A stretch of 64,000 nucleotides of DNA, from contig JANWYV010000033.1 in the NCBI GenBank assembly GCA_025055075.1, positions 62,001 through 126,000 of the forward strand. The letters are read 5' to 3'. The notes below the pieces were generated by a model. It did no database searches. It was not told where the DNA came from and saw only the letters and a program-made list of their open reading frames with translations. A program made the translations under genes and the position numbers. The stretch comes from Blastocatellia bacterium. GTDB lineage: Bacteria; Acidobacteriota; Blastocatellia; HR10. Within the stretch, counting starts at the first letter, position 1. Every line of letters starts with the position of its first letter. Positions 29,193 to 40,157 of this stretch are shown piece by piece.

Positions 29193-30476
29193 GTGATGGT
29201 CGGTCGGAATGCGCCGTTGGTCAGCCTCTTTCTCCTTGGCGCGCTCATTGGTTCGGAAGGGGCTTGGATCGCGATTGGGAAGGAGCGCGCGCTCGCCGTC
29301 CAGTTGATGAGGGCTGCGCAGCAGGCGCGCTCTCACCCTCAATCCATGGATCAAACGGCGCCGTCGTCGGAAGCCTTCGAAGCACTGCGCCGGGTGGGAT
29401 TCGAAGCCTTCTACAATCTCGATTACGAGGAAGCGCGGAGATCCTTCGAGCGTCTAGCCGCGGATTTCCCCGAGCATCCGGCGGGTCCGCTCTATCTGGC
29501 CACGCATGCGTGGATTGATTGGCTCAATCGCACGCGACGGCTGCAAGCGGGCATCTACATCAACCCAGCGTTCTACGCGCAATCGGAAGCGCGGGTGAGC
29601 GAGGAGGAACAGCAGCGGTTTCGCGCGTACATCGAGCAGGCGATTGAGCGGGCCGAAGCGCGCCTTCGGGCGAATGAGGATGACGTCGAGGCGCGATATT
29701 TCCTGGGCGCGGCGTATGCGTTATTGGCCGGATACGAGGCGACGGTTCTGCGAAAATTCTTCTCGGCCCTGCGCAATGGCTTTCGCGCGGTGAAGGAGCA
29801 TCGCGAGGTCTTGAGCCGCGATCCCCAGTTCGCCGATGCCAAGCTGACGGTCGGTCTGTACGAATACATCGTGGGGAGCTTGCCCTTAGCCGTCAAAATC
29901 CTCGTCGCCCTGGGAGGGATTCGCGGTAGTCGCGAGCGGGGCATCGAGCTGTTGGAGGAAGCCGTGCGGTCGGGCCGATATGTGGCCGATGACGCGCGCA
30001 CCCTCTTGATCGCCGTGTATTATCGCGAAGGGCGATTCTCGGACGCCCTCCGTCTGCTCGATGAGTTGATCGCGCGATACCCCCGCAATTATCTCTTCGG
30101 ATTGGAGCGAGCGAATCTCCTCATGCGGATCGGCGAGCGAGCCGAGGCTGTCCGCGCGTTCGAGGAGCTGCTCGCGCAGCCGACCTATCGGGAGACGCAG
30201 GATCTGATCCGCTATCAGTACGCGGAAGCCCTCTTTCAGAGCGGATATAAGCAGGCGGCACTGCATCATTTTCGCCGCGTGGTGGCCATGGACGAAGCCC
30301 ACGCGGACTTGAAGACGCTGGCTCATCTGCGCATCGGTCAGATCCTCGATTTGCGCGGCGAGCGCCGCGCGGCGCAAGCTCAGTATCGGCTCGTCCTCCA
30401 GCGGGAGGATGTGCTCGACGCTCACGAGCAAGCGCGCCGCTACCTCCGCAAGCCATACTCGGAGTCCTCTCGATGA
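29193..30476 (+). CDS. Tetratricopeptide repeat protein, probably membrane-anchored
   Basis: 427 residues. An N-terminal hydrophobic segment (about 8-27) looks like a signal anchor. The rest is helical with TPR-like units (FEAFYNLDYEEARRSFERLAADFPEHP, YREGRFSDALRLLDELIARYP, a C-terminal pair around ALHHFRRVVAMDEAHA). No catalytic motif. The role is likely protein-protein contact in the periplasm, unknown partner. The start is GTG 29193 or the adjacent ATG 29196. TAAAAT lies ~10 bases upstream, so transcription could start very near the start codon. Confidence 0.8.
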   Translation: MMVGRNAPLVSLFLLGALIGSEGAWIAIGKERALAVQLMRAAQQARSHPQSMDQTAPSSEAFEALRRVGFEAFYNLDYEEARRSFERLAADFPEHPAGPLYLATHAWIDWLNRTRRLQAGIYINPAFYAQSEARVSEEEQQRFRAYIEQAIERAEARLRANEDDVEARYFLGAAYALLAGYEATVLRKFFSALRNGFRAVKEHREVLSRDPQFADAKLTVGLYEYIVGSLPLAVKILVALGGIRGSRERGIELLEEAVRSGRYVADDARTLLIAVYYREGRFSDALRLLDELIARYPRNYLFGLERANLLMRIGERAEAVRAFEELLAQPTYRETQDLIRYQYAEALFQSGYKQAALHHFRRVVAMDEAHADLKTLAHLRIGQILDLRGERRAAQAQYRLVLQREDVLDAHEQARRYLRKPYSESSR

Positions 30477-30523
30477 GCGGCTCTCTTTGATGCCGCCAGT
30501 GTCCCCCCCTCTGAGAAAAGCTT

Positions 30524-30553
30524 TTGCATCGGCGATGGCGGATCGTGTATATT
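30524..30553 (+). promoter_or_regulatory. Sigma-70-type promoter for the AlbA_2 gene
   Basis: TTGCAT (30524-30529), 18-bp spacer, TATATT (30548-30553), giving a leader of about 80 bases before the ATG at 30643. GAGGG lies seven bases before the ATG. Confidence 0.45.
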
Positions 30554-30642
30554 CTCCCTGTGCGAACGGCTCGGACATTCCACCGGGGGCTCCCTCAAGC
30601 GCAAGGCGCGCGAGGGCGAGTCTCCAGGCGTGAGGGCGGCTC

Positions 30643-31929
30643 ATGGGCAGGAAGCGATTCCGCAACCGGCATGTTCCGAGTTCCACGCGCTCCTTCTTCG
30701 CGCAACAGTATTTTGAGGAGCATGTGTTGCTCGATCGGACGGAGCTGCTCAATCTCATTCAGGGCGGGGAGGACAGCTACGTCGAATTCAAGGTCCGTCT
30801 GAACAATCCCGAGAAACTCGCGGCCGAGATCGTCGCGCTCGCCAATTCGGGAGGTGGATTCATCATCATCGGAGTCAACGACAATCGGCGCGTCGAAGGG
30901 GTGGACGATCCCGAATGGGTGGAGCAACAACTCATTGACGTTTGCCGGCGGCTCGTCATCCCCCCGATTCGTCCGCAGATCAACAAGATCGCCTTCGATA
31001 ACGGCAAACGCATCGTCGCTCTGGAAGTCACGGGTGTGCATCGGCCCTATCGGACGTTCGATCATCGGTGCTACGTGCGCGTGGGTTCGACGAAGCGGGA
31101 AGCGACGGCCGAAGAGATCGCCGAGATGTATGATCCCCGTCACTCCTACGGATTCGAGCTGCTTCCCATCGTGACGGCGACGCTGGACGATATTGATGAG
31201 GCGATCTTCTGGAGCTACGTGCGCGAATTGCGTGGGGGAGATTTGAGCGAGTTCGAAGAGCACGGATATCCGGTGGACGAGGTCATGGTCCATTATCTGC
31301 AACTGGCCGTCGAAATGGACCGGGAGAATGTCCCGACGCTAGCCGGTCTCCTGCTCTTCGGGAAGGACGAGAAGGTGGCCGAGCACTTGCCGCGCAGCGG
31401 CCTGGTGGCGACGCGCTTCAGCGGCGTGGAGATCACCGATCCCATCGTCGAGCGGGAGGAGATCGTGGGGAATCTGGCGAGCATCTACGAGCGGGCGCTG
31501 CGATTCCTCACTCGCTACACGGATCTGCTCGCGGAACGCCCCTTGCGCCGATGGTCGGGGACGTCGCCCGTTGCCCCTCGGGCGAGTTATCCCCGCGCGG
31601 CCGTGCTCGAAGCGTTGACCAATGCCCTTGTGCATCGCGACTACAGCGCGCGCGATCAAGTGACGCGATTGCTCATCTTCGATGACCGCATCGAGCTGAT
31701 CAATCCCATGCGCACTGGCGGTGTGGCGCTCGATCCCATTTGTTACGGCGTCGTTAGCGCCCCACATCCTCGCCTGAAGGCGATCTTCAAAAGCCCCTAT
31801 TACGGCATGGAGACGGTGACCGGAGGCGTCCCCATGCTGCTCGCTGTCGCCCAACGGTTCTCGGGGATTCGCCCCGAGATCAAGTTGGTCAACGATGAGT
31901 TCCGATTGAAGCTCTATGGCCTTCGGTGA
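30643..31929 (+). CDS. AlbA_2/Schlafen-like ATP-binding regulator
   Basis: 428 residues. An N-terminal AlbA_2 domain (about 30-150) has SYVEFK (45-50), the glycine-rich ALANSGGGFIIIGV (66-78) and YVRVGSTKREAT. It is followed by a linker and a C-terminal HATPase_c_4-type domain with EALTNALVHRDYS (about 325-337) and ELINP. Proteins of this architecture are annotated as predicted transcriptional regulators or Schlafen-like ATPases; nucleic-acid binding is likely, target unknown. A basic N-terminus (GRKRFRNRH) precedes the domain. It has its own promoter. Confidence 0.82.
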   Translation: MGRKRFRNRHVPSSTRSFFAQQYFEEHVLLDRTELLNLIQGGEDSYVEFKVRLNNPEKLAAEIVALANSGGGFIIIGVNDNRRVEGVDDPEWVEQQLIDVCRRLVIPPIRPQINKIAFDNGKRIVALEVTGVHRPYRTFDHRCYVRVGSTKREATAEEIAEMYDPRHSYGFELLPIVTATLDDIDEAIFWSYVRELRGGDLSEFEEHGYPVDEVMVHYLQLAVEMDRENVPTLAGLLLFGKDEKVAEHLPRSGLVATRFSGVEITDPIVEREEIVGNLASIYERALRFLTRYTDLLAERPLRRWSGTSPVAPRASYPRAAVLEALTNALVHRDYSARDQVTRLLIFDDRIELINPMRTGGVALDPICYGVVSAPHPRLKAIFKSPYYGMETVTGGVPMLLAVAQRFSGIRPEIKLVNDEFRLKLYGLR

Positions 31930-31994
31930 ATGAGGAGGCATAAGGGCCATTCCGAAGGGCAACAGCTTTTCGAGGCTCTCGAAAGGAGGACGGG

Positions 31995-32639
31995 ATGAAT
32001 CGAAGGATCCTCGGCCGAGGCATTGTTCTGAGCGCGCTTCTGCTGGTGACCGTGGTGAGCTTCGGCGGTCAGCGCGCGCTCATCCCTTCGGGCACCGAAC
32101 TAGTGGCGGAGCTGGAGGAGGATTTGGACACGCGCCTGATCGGCGAAGAAGGGCGGTTCGCGTTGCGTCTGGCGCATGCGCTCGTCGTCGGGGGGAAGGA
32201 AATCCTCCCTCGCGGCGCGCGCATCATCGGCGTGGCGCGAGCCGAACAAGATGAGGACGGGAACTTCTCGACGCTCGTTGTGCGCTTTCAAGAAATCTCC
32301 TTGGGCGCGCGCGCGCTTCCGATCGCCCTGCGAGTGAAAGCGCTGGAGCCACCGCCGCCCCCAAAGGAGATGGTCCCGGGGGAGACGACAACAGGGGAGC
32401 CGCGTCGCGGGCCGCGCATCGAGGTCTCTGGTGGGATCAGCATCCGCCGAATCCCGGATCCGGGGATTCCCGAAGGCAAGCCGTCCAAACGCGGGCTGCG
32501 GCGCGAGAGCGTCGAGTTGATGAAAGTCTCGACGCGAGAATCCGGAGTCACGGAGATCACGCTCCCAGGCGAAGACATCTCGTTGCGTCCAGGGACGCGC
32601 TTCCGTCTCATCGTGAGCCAAGACGTGGAGATTCGCTGA
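31995..32639 (+). CDS. Secreted protein of unknown function
   Basis: 214 residues with an N-terminal signal peptide (hydrophobic ~9-23, cleavage about SFGG). The mature part starts LIPSGTELVAELEEDLDTRL and continues with GKEILPRGARIIGVARA, a pattern seen in periplasmic beta-rich proteins distantly like the VirB10/TrbI C-domain. A proline-rich linker (PPPPPKE) sits mid-protein. It ends with GTRFRLIVSQDVEI. Function unknown. AGGAGG precedes the ATG. It is followed by the NAD-synthesis pair after 14 bases. Confidence 0.75.
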   Translation: MNRRILGRGIVLSALLLVTVVSFGGQRALIPSGTELVAELEEDLDTRLIGEEGRFALRLAHALVVGGKEILPRGARIIGVARAEQDEDGNFSTLVVRFQEISLGARALPIALRVKALEPPPPPKEMVPGETTTGEPRRGPRIEVSGGISIRRIPDPGIPEGKPSKRGLRRESVELMKVSTRESGVTEITLPGEDISLRPGTRFRLIVSQDVEIR

Positions 32640-32653
32640 GGAGTGACGAGCGC

Positions 32654-33538
32654 ATGCGGTTCACGATCGCGTTGGCGCAGATTCGACCCGCCCTGGGCGA
32701 CATCCCGCGAAATCTCGCGCAGCATCTGGAAGTGATCGCGCAGGCTGCTGAGCGAGGAGCAGATCTGGTCGTCTTCCCGGAGCTGTCCCTCACGGGCTAC
32801 TATCTGGAGGATTTGGTCCCCGAGGTCGCCCTGGAACTGACGCGTTCGGAAGTTGTGGCCGCGCTGCGAGAAGCGAGCGCGACGCACCGCGTGGACATCG
32901 CGTTTGGCGGCGTCGAGGTCTCGGAAGATTTTCGGTTCTTCAATGCTGCCGTGTACGTGAGCCGCGGGGAGATCGTTCACGTCCACCGCAAGCTCTATCT
33001 GCCGACCTACGGGATGTTCGACGAAGGCCGTTATTTGGCGCCCGGCGATGTCTTGCGGGCCTTCGACACGCGGTTCGGACGCTTCGGGATGCTGATCTGC
33101 GAAGACATGTGGCATCCCTCATCGGTGTATCTGCTCGCGCAGGACGGCGCGCAGATTCTCCTCTGCCTCTCGGCTAGTCCTGGACGCGGCGTGCGCGGCG
33201 AGACGAAACTCGGCAGCGTCGAGGCATGGGAGACGATCACCCGCGGGGCCGCGCAGGCGTATATGATCTACGTCGTCTACGTGAACCGCGTGGGATTCGA
33301 GGACGGCGCCATGTTCGCCGGAGGATCGGTGATCGTGGATCCATTCGGGCGTCTCGTGGTGAGCGCCCCCATGCTGGATGAAGCCGTGCTCGTGGGTGAG
33401 GTGGAGTTGGAGGAGATTCGGCGAGCGCGCACCTTTTACCCTCTCTTGCGCGATGAGCGGTTGGATTTGGTCTTGCGCGAATTGCGGCGCATTTACGCTC
33501 GGCGTTACCATCTCTCGCCCTATGATGAAAGCGTCTGA
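32654..33538 (+). CDS. Nitrilase-superfamily amidase, NAD synthetase partner
   Basis: 294 residues, carbon-nitrogen hydrolase fold. The catalytic triad is complete: Glu43 (FPELSLTGY), Lys113 (HRKLYLPTYG) and Cys149 (LICEDMWHP). The sequence resembles the glutaminase domain normally fused to glutamine-dependent NadE, and the next gene is a short NadE, so it probably supplies ammonia from glutamine for NAD synthesis. The stop overlaps the nadE start. GAGGAG lies upstream of the ATG. Confidence 0.88.
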   Translation: MRFTIALAQIRPALGDIPRNLAQHLEVIAQAAERGADLVVFPELSLTGYYLEDLVPEVALELTRSEVVAALREASATHRVDIAFGGVEVSEDFRFFNAAVYVSRGEIVHVHRKLYLPTYGMFDEGRYLAPGDVLRAFDTRFGRFGMLICEDMWHPSSVYLLAQDGAQILLCLSASPGRGVRGETKLGSVEAWETITRGAAQAYMIYVVYVNRVGFEDGAMFAGGSVIVDPFGRLVVSAPMLDEAVLVGEVELEEIRRARTFYPLLRDERLDLVLRELRRIYARRYHLSPYDESV

Positions 33539-34373
33539 TGTCAGATCGCAGCAGGCGTTTGGAGCGTTCAATCCCGCGCTCGCGGCGGAGCTGCTCGTGC
33601 GTTTCATTCGCGAGGAGGTGACGAAAGTCGGATTCGAGCGCGGCGTGCTCGGTCTTTCTGGAGGCTTGGATTCTGCAGTCGTTGCCCATCTGACGGCGCG
33701 CGCGCTTGGACCGGAGAATACCTATGGCGTGCTGATGCCCTATCGGACGAGCGATCCGACGAGCGTGACGGACGCGGAGTTGGTCGCCGATCAGTTGGGG
33801 ATTCGAACGCTTCTTGTCGAGATCACGCCCATGGTGGACGCCTATTTCGAGCGCTTCCCGGACGCCGATCGCGTCCGGCGCGGGAATGTCATGGCGCGCA
33901 TGCGCATGCTGATCCTGTACGATCTCTCGGCGGCGCTGCGCGCGCTCGTCATCGGCACGAGCAATAAGACGGAGCTGCTGGTCGGCTACGGGACGATCTA
34001 CGGCGATATGGCGGCGGCGATGTGGCCGCTCGGCGATCTCTACAAGACCGAAGTGCGACAGCTCGCCGAATATTTGGGCGTTCCCGAACGCCTTCGGCAA
34101 AAGGCGCCGACGGCTGATCTCTGGGTCGGACAGTCGGACGAGGAAGAGTTGGGGATCACCTACGACGTGCTCGATGCTCTTCTGGTTGAACTCGTGGATC
34201 GGCGCCAAACGGTGGAAGCGCTCGTGCAAAAGGGTTACGATGAGGCGCTCTTGCGGCGGGTCGTCGAGATGGTGCGCCGCTCTCACTTCAAACGGCGAAC
34301 GCCCCTCTGCCCGAAGATCTCCTCGCGCTCCATCGGGCACGATTTCCGATATAAGCGCGACTGGGGGAGTTGA
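33522..34373 (+). CDS. nadE: NAD+ synthetase, synthetase-only form
   Basis: About 283 residues; converts deamido-NAD to NAD with ATP and ammonia. The PP-loop SGGLDSA is at 46-52, and GTSNKTELLVGYGT, GDMAAAMWPLGDLYKTEVR and KAPTADLW are intact. The start ATG-ATG at 33522/33525 overlaps the preceding amidase gene by 14-17 bases in another frame. The two domains usually occur as one protein of ~550-680 residues; here both halves keep all motifs, so this is a split enzyme rather than a decayed fusion. Confidence 0.92.
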   Translation: MMKASDVRSQQAFGAFNPALAAELLVRFIREEVTKVGFERGVLGLSGGLDSAVVAHLTARALGPENTYGVLMPYRTSDPTSVTDAELVADQLGIRTLLVEITPMVDAYFERFPDADRVRRGNVMARMRMLILYDLSAALRALVIGTSNKTELLVGYGTIYGDMAAAMWPLGDLYKTEVRQLAEYLGVPERLRQKAPTADLWVGQSDEEELGITYDVLDALLVELVDRRQTVEALVQKGYDEALLRRVVEMVRRSHFKRRTPLCPKISSRSIGHDFRYKRDWGS

Positions 34374-34397
34374 ATCTGGCGGATTTTTCCTCGCGCC

Positions 34398-35006
34398 TCA
34401 GCAGCCTTGTCCTTCCGCGTGAGTGAGCCAACGAAGCAGGAAATCGCGGAGCTGCCGAAAAGCGTGACCGCGATGGCTCACGGCGGATTTCTCAGCGCGA
34501 GTCAATTCGGCGAAGGTCTTCCCCAAAGGGGGGTACTCGAAGACGGGATCGAAGCCGAAACCATTTGATCCCGCGGGCTCCGAGCGAATTCTCCCGCGCA
34601 CTTCTCCCGCAAATGTGCGCTCCAATTGCGGGCCGACAAGCGCCGCCACGCAGACGAAGCGCGCCATCCGCCGCTCTTCGGGAACATCGCGCAGCTCCGC
34701 GAGCAATCGCGCGATGCGCTCGGCGTCGCTGCGTCCATATCGAGCGGAGAAGAGGCCAGGAGCGCCTCCTAGGGCTTCGACCTCAAGTCCGGAATCTTCC
34801 GCTACTGTGAGCAATCCCGTTCGCTCGTGAAAAAAGCGCGCTTTCAAAAGCGCGTTCTCCTCGAACGTCGTGCCGGATTCCTCAACCTCGGGCAGTTGAG
34901 GGAAAGCCTCCAACCCGATGAGATCCAGAGGGAGATCGGCGAGCAGCTCGCGAATCTCCGCCCACTTCCCGCGATTCCGCGTCGCGATGAGTAACGCCTG
35001 GCGCAT
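34398..35006 (-). CDS. rdgB: XTP/dITP diphosphatase (RdgB/HAM1)
   Basis: About 202 residues; hydrolyses dITP, ITP and XTP to monophosphates and keeps them out of DNA and RNA. IATRNRGKWAEI at the start, the SGTTFEENALLKA and AEDSGLEVEAL motifs, GAPGLFSARYG, and SNGFGFDPVFEYP are diagnostic. I chose the ATG at 35006; a GTG three codons upstream (35015) is possible, and neither has a clear ribosome site. It follows the EF-G-like gene after 67 bases and is probably in the same transcript. It converges on nadE. Confidence 0.93.
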   Translation of the reverse strand: MRQALLIATRNRGKWAEIRELLADLPLDLIGLEAFPQLPEVEESGTTFEENALLKARFFHERTGLLTVAEDSGLEVEALGGAPGLFSARYGRSDAERIARLLAELRDVPEERRMARFVCVAALVGPQLERTFAGEVRGRIRSEPAGSNGFGFDPVFEYPPLGKTFAELTRAEKSAVSHRGHAFRQLRDFLLRWLTHAEGQGC

Positions 35007-35073
35007 GCGAGTCACGTGAGGAAGAGAAGGCCATCGGATAATCTTCGGTCTCGAAGATGCCGGCCCTTGCTGA

Positions 35074-37179
35074 TCATTCCTCTTCCGCCTTGATCCGTCC
35101 CTCAGCGCGAGCTTCGGCGATGATCTTCTGGGCGATATGCGGAGGCACTTCGTCGTAATGCGACAGCTCCATCGTATAGGTGCCGCGCGCTCCCGTGAGC
35201 GAATTGAGCGTGGATTGATAGGTCAGCATCTCGGCCAAGGGGACTTGCGCTCGAATGACCTGTTGTTTGCCGCGCGCTTCCATACCTAAGATGCGGCCGC
35301 GGCGGGCATTCAGGTCCCCGATGACATCGCCAGCGCACTCTTGTGGGACGACGACCTCCACATGCATGATGGGCTCCAGCAGCACGGGATTGGCCTTCTC
35401 CATGGCGATGCGAAAGGCCTTGATCCCCGCGAGCTTGAAGGACAATTCGTCGGAATCCACCGGATGCGTTTGCCCGTCAATCAATTCGACGCGGAAATCC
35501 ACGACGGGATAGCCGGCCAGCGGTCCGTTCTGCGCAGCTTCGAGAATGCCCTTCTCGACGGCCGGGCGGAACTGCTGCGGGATCACGCCCCCGAAGATCT
35601 TATCCACGAACTCGAAACCCGCACCGCGAGGCAGCGGCTCGAAGATGCAGACGCAATCGCCAAACTGCCCGCGCCCACCCGTTTGCTTCTTGTGCCGACC
35701 GTGTGCCTCGACGCGGTTTTTGAACGTCTCGCGATAGGGGACCTTCGGGAGCTTCAGATTCACATCCACGCCATAGCGTTTCTTGAGTCGAGCGACGACG
35801 GTCTCAATGTGTAGTTGTCCAGTCCCCGACAGGAGAAAATCTTTCGTCTGCGGATCTCGTTCAAAGCGCAGAGCGAGATCTTCTTCGAGCAGCCGATGCA
35901 GCGCCGCCGAGAGCTTATCCTCATCTGCCCGCGACTTCGGCTCGATGGCGAAAGCAATGGCCGGCTGCGGGAATGGGGTTGGTTCATAAACGATCGGCGC
36001 CGCTTTGTCCGCGAACGTGTCGTTCGTCTGCGTCTCGCGGAGTTTTGTGACGGCCCCGATGTCCCCAGCGTGCAATTCCGGGACCTTCTCCAAGTGCTTC
36101 CCTTGGACGACGTGGAGCGGGCCGAGCCGCTCTTGGACGCCCTTGGTGATGTTGTACGCCGTCATGTCCGAGCGCAAGATGCCCGAATAGACCTTGAAAA
36201 GCGTGATCCGTCCGGCGAAGGGATCGGCGATCGTTTTGAAGACGAAGGCGGAATAGGGGGCATCATCCGAGATCAGACGCTCGATCACCGGCGCATCGGC
36301 TTCAACGCCCGCGCGCCCGCGGACGATGCGAACGTCCGTCGGCGCTGGCGCATATCGCACGAGGGCATCCAGAAGGGGTTGAATGCCGATGTTCAAATAG
36401 GCCGAGGCAGCGAAGACGGGGAAGAGACGCTTCTCCAAGATGGCCTTTCGGATGCCCACGAGTAAGTCCTCATCCGAGAGCGTCCCCTCGGCGAAGAATT
36501 TCTCCAGCAGCTCGTCGGAGCTTTCGGCCACCATCTCGATGATGGCCTCGCGGCGCGCTTCGATCTGATCGCTCAGCTCCGCCGGAGGATCCATCTCCGT
36601 GAATTTCCCACTCGCATCGTTCTGGAAGCGATAGGCGCGGCGCGTGATCACATCCACGACGCCAGAGAAGTCGCGCTCCTTCCCAATAGGGATTTGAAAA
36701 GGAATGGCCGCGCGACCGAATGCTTCCACGATTCCCTCCAAAGTGGCCTCGAAGTCCGCGCGCTCCCGATCCATCTTATTGATGAGGAGGATGCGCGGCG
36801 TACCGAACTCCTCCGCGTAGCTCCAGGCCTTCTCGGTCTGCACTTGCACGCCCTCGACAGCGTCCACCACGACCAAGGCCACATCGGCCACGCGCACGGC
36901 GCCGCGCGCATCATGGATGAACGTTTGATAGCCGGGCGTATCCAGGAGGTTGATTTTCGTCCCCTTCCACTCCAGATGGGCGAGCGCCGTATGCATGGTG
37001 ATCTTGCGTTCGATCTCGTCCTCATCGTAATCGGTCACCGTCGTGCCCTCGTCCACGCGCCCCAGTCGGGGAGTAGCGCCCGCATCGAAGAGCATGGCGG
37101 AGACGAGCGAGGTCTTCCCAGCATCCCCATGTCCGACGACGGCGACGTTTCGGATCTCCGAGCCCGTGTATGTCTTCAT
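35074..37179 (-). CDS. Elongation factor G-like translational GTPase
   Basis: 701 residues with EF-G domain order. G1 is GHGDAGKT (16-23), followed by an ITMHTALA switch region, DTPGYQTFIHD (G3) and NKMDRERADF (G4), then the domain II-V parts (FAIEPKSRADEDKLSAAL, GRGQFGDCVCIFEPL, YDEVPPHIAQKII). The G1 loop is GHGDAGKTS where the main EF-G has GHIDAGKTT, and the gene is away from the str operon. It is therefore probably the second, EF-G2-type copy, whose role (translocation, ribosome recycling or other) is unclear. Confidence 0.85.
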   Translation of the reverse strand: MKTYTGSEIRNVAVVGHGDAGKTSLVSAMLFDAGATPRLGRVDEGTTVTDYDEDEIERKITMHTALAHLEWKGTKINLLDTPGYQTFIHDARGAVRVADVALVVVDAVEGVQVQTEKAWSYAEEFGTPRILLINKMDRERADFEATLEGIVEAFGRAAIPFQIPIGKERDFSGVVDVITRRAYRFQNDASGKFTEMDPPAELSDQIEARREAIIEMVAESSDELLEKFFAEGTLSDEDLLVGIRKAILEKRLFPVFAASAYLNIGIQPLLDALVRYAPAPTDVRIVRGRAGVEADAPVIERLISDDAPYSAFVFKTIADPFAGRITLFKVYSGILRSDMTAYNITKGVQERLGPLHVVQGKHLEKVPELHAGDIGAVTKLRETQTNDTFADKAAPIVYEPTPFPQPAIAFAIEPKSRADEDKLSAALHRLLEEDLALRFERDPQTKDFLLSGTGQLHIETVVARLKKRYGVDVNLKLPKVPYRETFKNRVEAHGRHKKQTGGRGQFGDCVCIFEPLPRGAGFEFVDKIFGGVIPQQFRPAVEKGILEAAQNGPLAGYPVVDFRVELIDGQTHPVDSDELSFKLAGIKAFRIAMEKANPVLLEPIMHVEVVVPQECAGDVIGDLNARRGRILGMEARGKQQVIRAQVPLAEMLTYQSTLNSLTGARGTYTMELSHYDEVPPHIAQKIIAEARAEGRIKAEEE

Positions 37180-37229
37180 CGGTTACCCCTCTCCCTCGAC
37201 GCGAGATTCTCTTGCGAAGTGGTAAATTT

Positions 37230-37258
37230 AGCATACCCGACGATTCGCGCAAGATCAA
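37230..37258 (-). promoter_or_regulatory. Sigma-70-type promoter for the EF-G-like gene
   Basis: Minus strand reads TTGATC (37258-37253), 17-bp spacer, TATGCT (37235-37230). A second reading (TTGCGC-16-TAAATT) overlaps it. It is back-to-back with the ROK gene promoter about 50 bases away. Confidence 0.4.
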
Positions 37259-37308
37259 AAGCACGAGGGCGCGCGGGACCTATGGGAGGAGGTCCGAAAG
37301 GAGAGGTT

Positions 37309-37338
37309 TTGACGCCCCCTCATTCGATCTGCTATAGT
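37309..37338 (+). promoter_or_regulatory. Sigma-70-type promoter for ROK-lepA
   Basis: TTGACG (37309-37314), 18-bp spacer, TATAGT (37333-37338). The leader is about 20 bases with AAGG just before the ATG at 37365. Confidence 0.6.
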
Positions 37339-37364
37339 AGCGAAAACCAGAGTGAGAAGGCGCT

Positions 37365-38330
37365 ATGGACCAGGGAACCATCTACATGGGGATCGACGTT
37401 AGCGCGACGACCGTTAAAGCGGCGCTCGTCAACGCCGATGGGGAGATTTACGAGATCACTCAGGAAGCCATCGGCGATGATCCGGACGCCGTCCTGGATG
37501 GCATCTGCCGATCCATCGAGCGCCTGCGAGAACGCGCGAACGAGCGCCACTGGTCCATTCGGTGCGTTGGTGTGGGCCTCCCCGGCTTGGTGAACGCGCA
37601 GACGCAACGCGTGGAGGCGGCGCCGAATCTCCCCGCGCTCGTGAAACTGAACGTCGCAGAAGCCGTCGCCGAGAAGGTACGCTGCCCCGTGCTCATCGAG
37701 AACGATGCGAACATGGCCGCCTATGGCGAATTCGTTTGCGGAGCGGCTCGCGGTCGAGCCCATGTGATCTACATCGCCATAGGGACCGGCATCGGCGCTG
37801 GGCTCATCTACGAGGGCCGACTCTATCGCGGGGCGTTGGGATTTGCCGGCGAATTCGGGCATACGACCGTAGATCCCGACGGATTGCCGTGTCGTTGTGG
37901 GAATCGCGGATGCTTGGAGACGATCGCCTCCGGCCCTAATATCGTTCGGCGCGCGCGCGAACGGCTCTTTCGCGATCGCAGCTCGTCGCTCTCGCGGCTG
38001 GCCGTGCCGGGCAAGGGAGAGCTGACGCCCGAGCGCATCGCTGCCGAAGCCCTCAACGGCGATGATTTCTCGCTGATGATCCTGGAACAGACGGGGAAGT
38101 GGATCGGGATCGCCGTGGCCAATGTCCTCAATCTGCTCAATCTCGACATGGTCGTGCTCGGCGGCGGCGTCATGGTCGCTGGCGAATTGCTCTTGAATCC
38201 CATCATCGCCGAAGTCAAACGACGTGCGTTCACGGCCATGGTCGCGCATTGCGACATCGTCGCATCCCTGCTTGGTGGACAGGCGGGCGTCATCGGAAGC
38301 GCCATGCTCGCACGCGATACGTTCCGATAG
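37365..38330 (+). CDS. ROK-family sugar kinase (glucokinase-like)
   Basis: 321 residues. The phosphate-binding start YMGIDVSATTVKAALV, IENDANMAAYGE (111-122) with the catalytic Asp114, GTGIGAG, and the zinc motif CRCGNRGCLE (Cys176, Cys178, Cys183; His166 upstream) define the ROK family. No DNA-binding N-terminal domain is present, so it is an enzyme rather than a repressor. Glucose is the commonest substrate, but N-acetyl sugars are possible. It is followed by lepA after 6 bases. Confidence 0.88.
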   Translation: MDQGTIYMGIDVSATTVKAALVNADGEIYEITQEAIGDDPDAVLDGICRSIERLRERANERHWSIRCVGVGLPGLVNAQTQRVEAAPNLPALVKLNVAEAVAEKVRCPVLIENDANMAAYGEFVCGAARGRAHVIYIAIGTGIGAGLIYEGRLYRGALGFAGEFGHTTVDPDGLPCRCGNRGCLETIASGPNIVRRARERLFRDRSSSLSRLAVPGKGELTPERIAAEALNGDDFSLMILEQTGKWIGIAVANVLNLLNLDMVVLGGGVMVAGELLLNPIIAEVKRRAFTAMVAHCDIVASLLGGQAGVIGSAMLARDTFR

Positions 38331-38336
38331 TCGGAG

Positions 38337-40154
<1,818 letters not shown>

Positions 40155-40157
40155 CCG

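Noticed and set aside
33522-33538. Frameshift in a fused NadE
   Set aside because: Both halves keep full motif sets and normal ends, and the overlap is of the size used for coupled translation.
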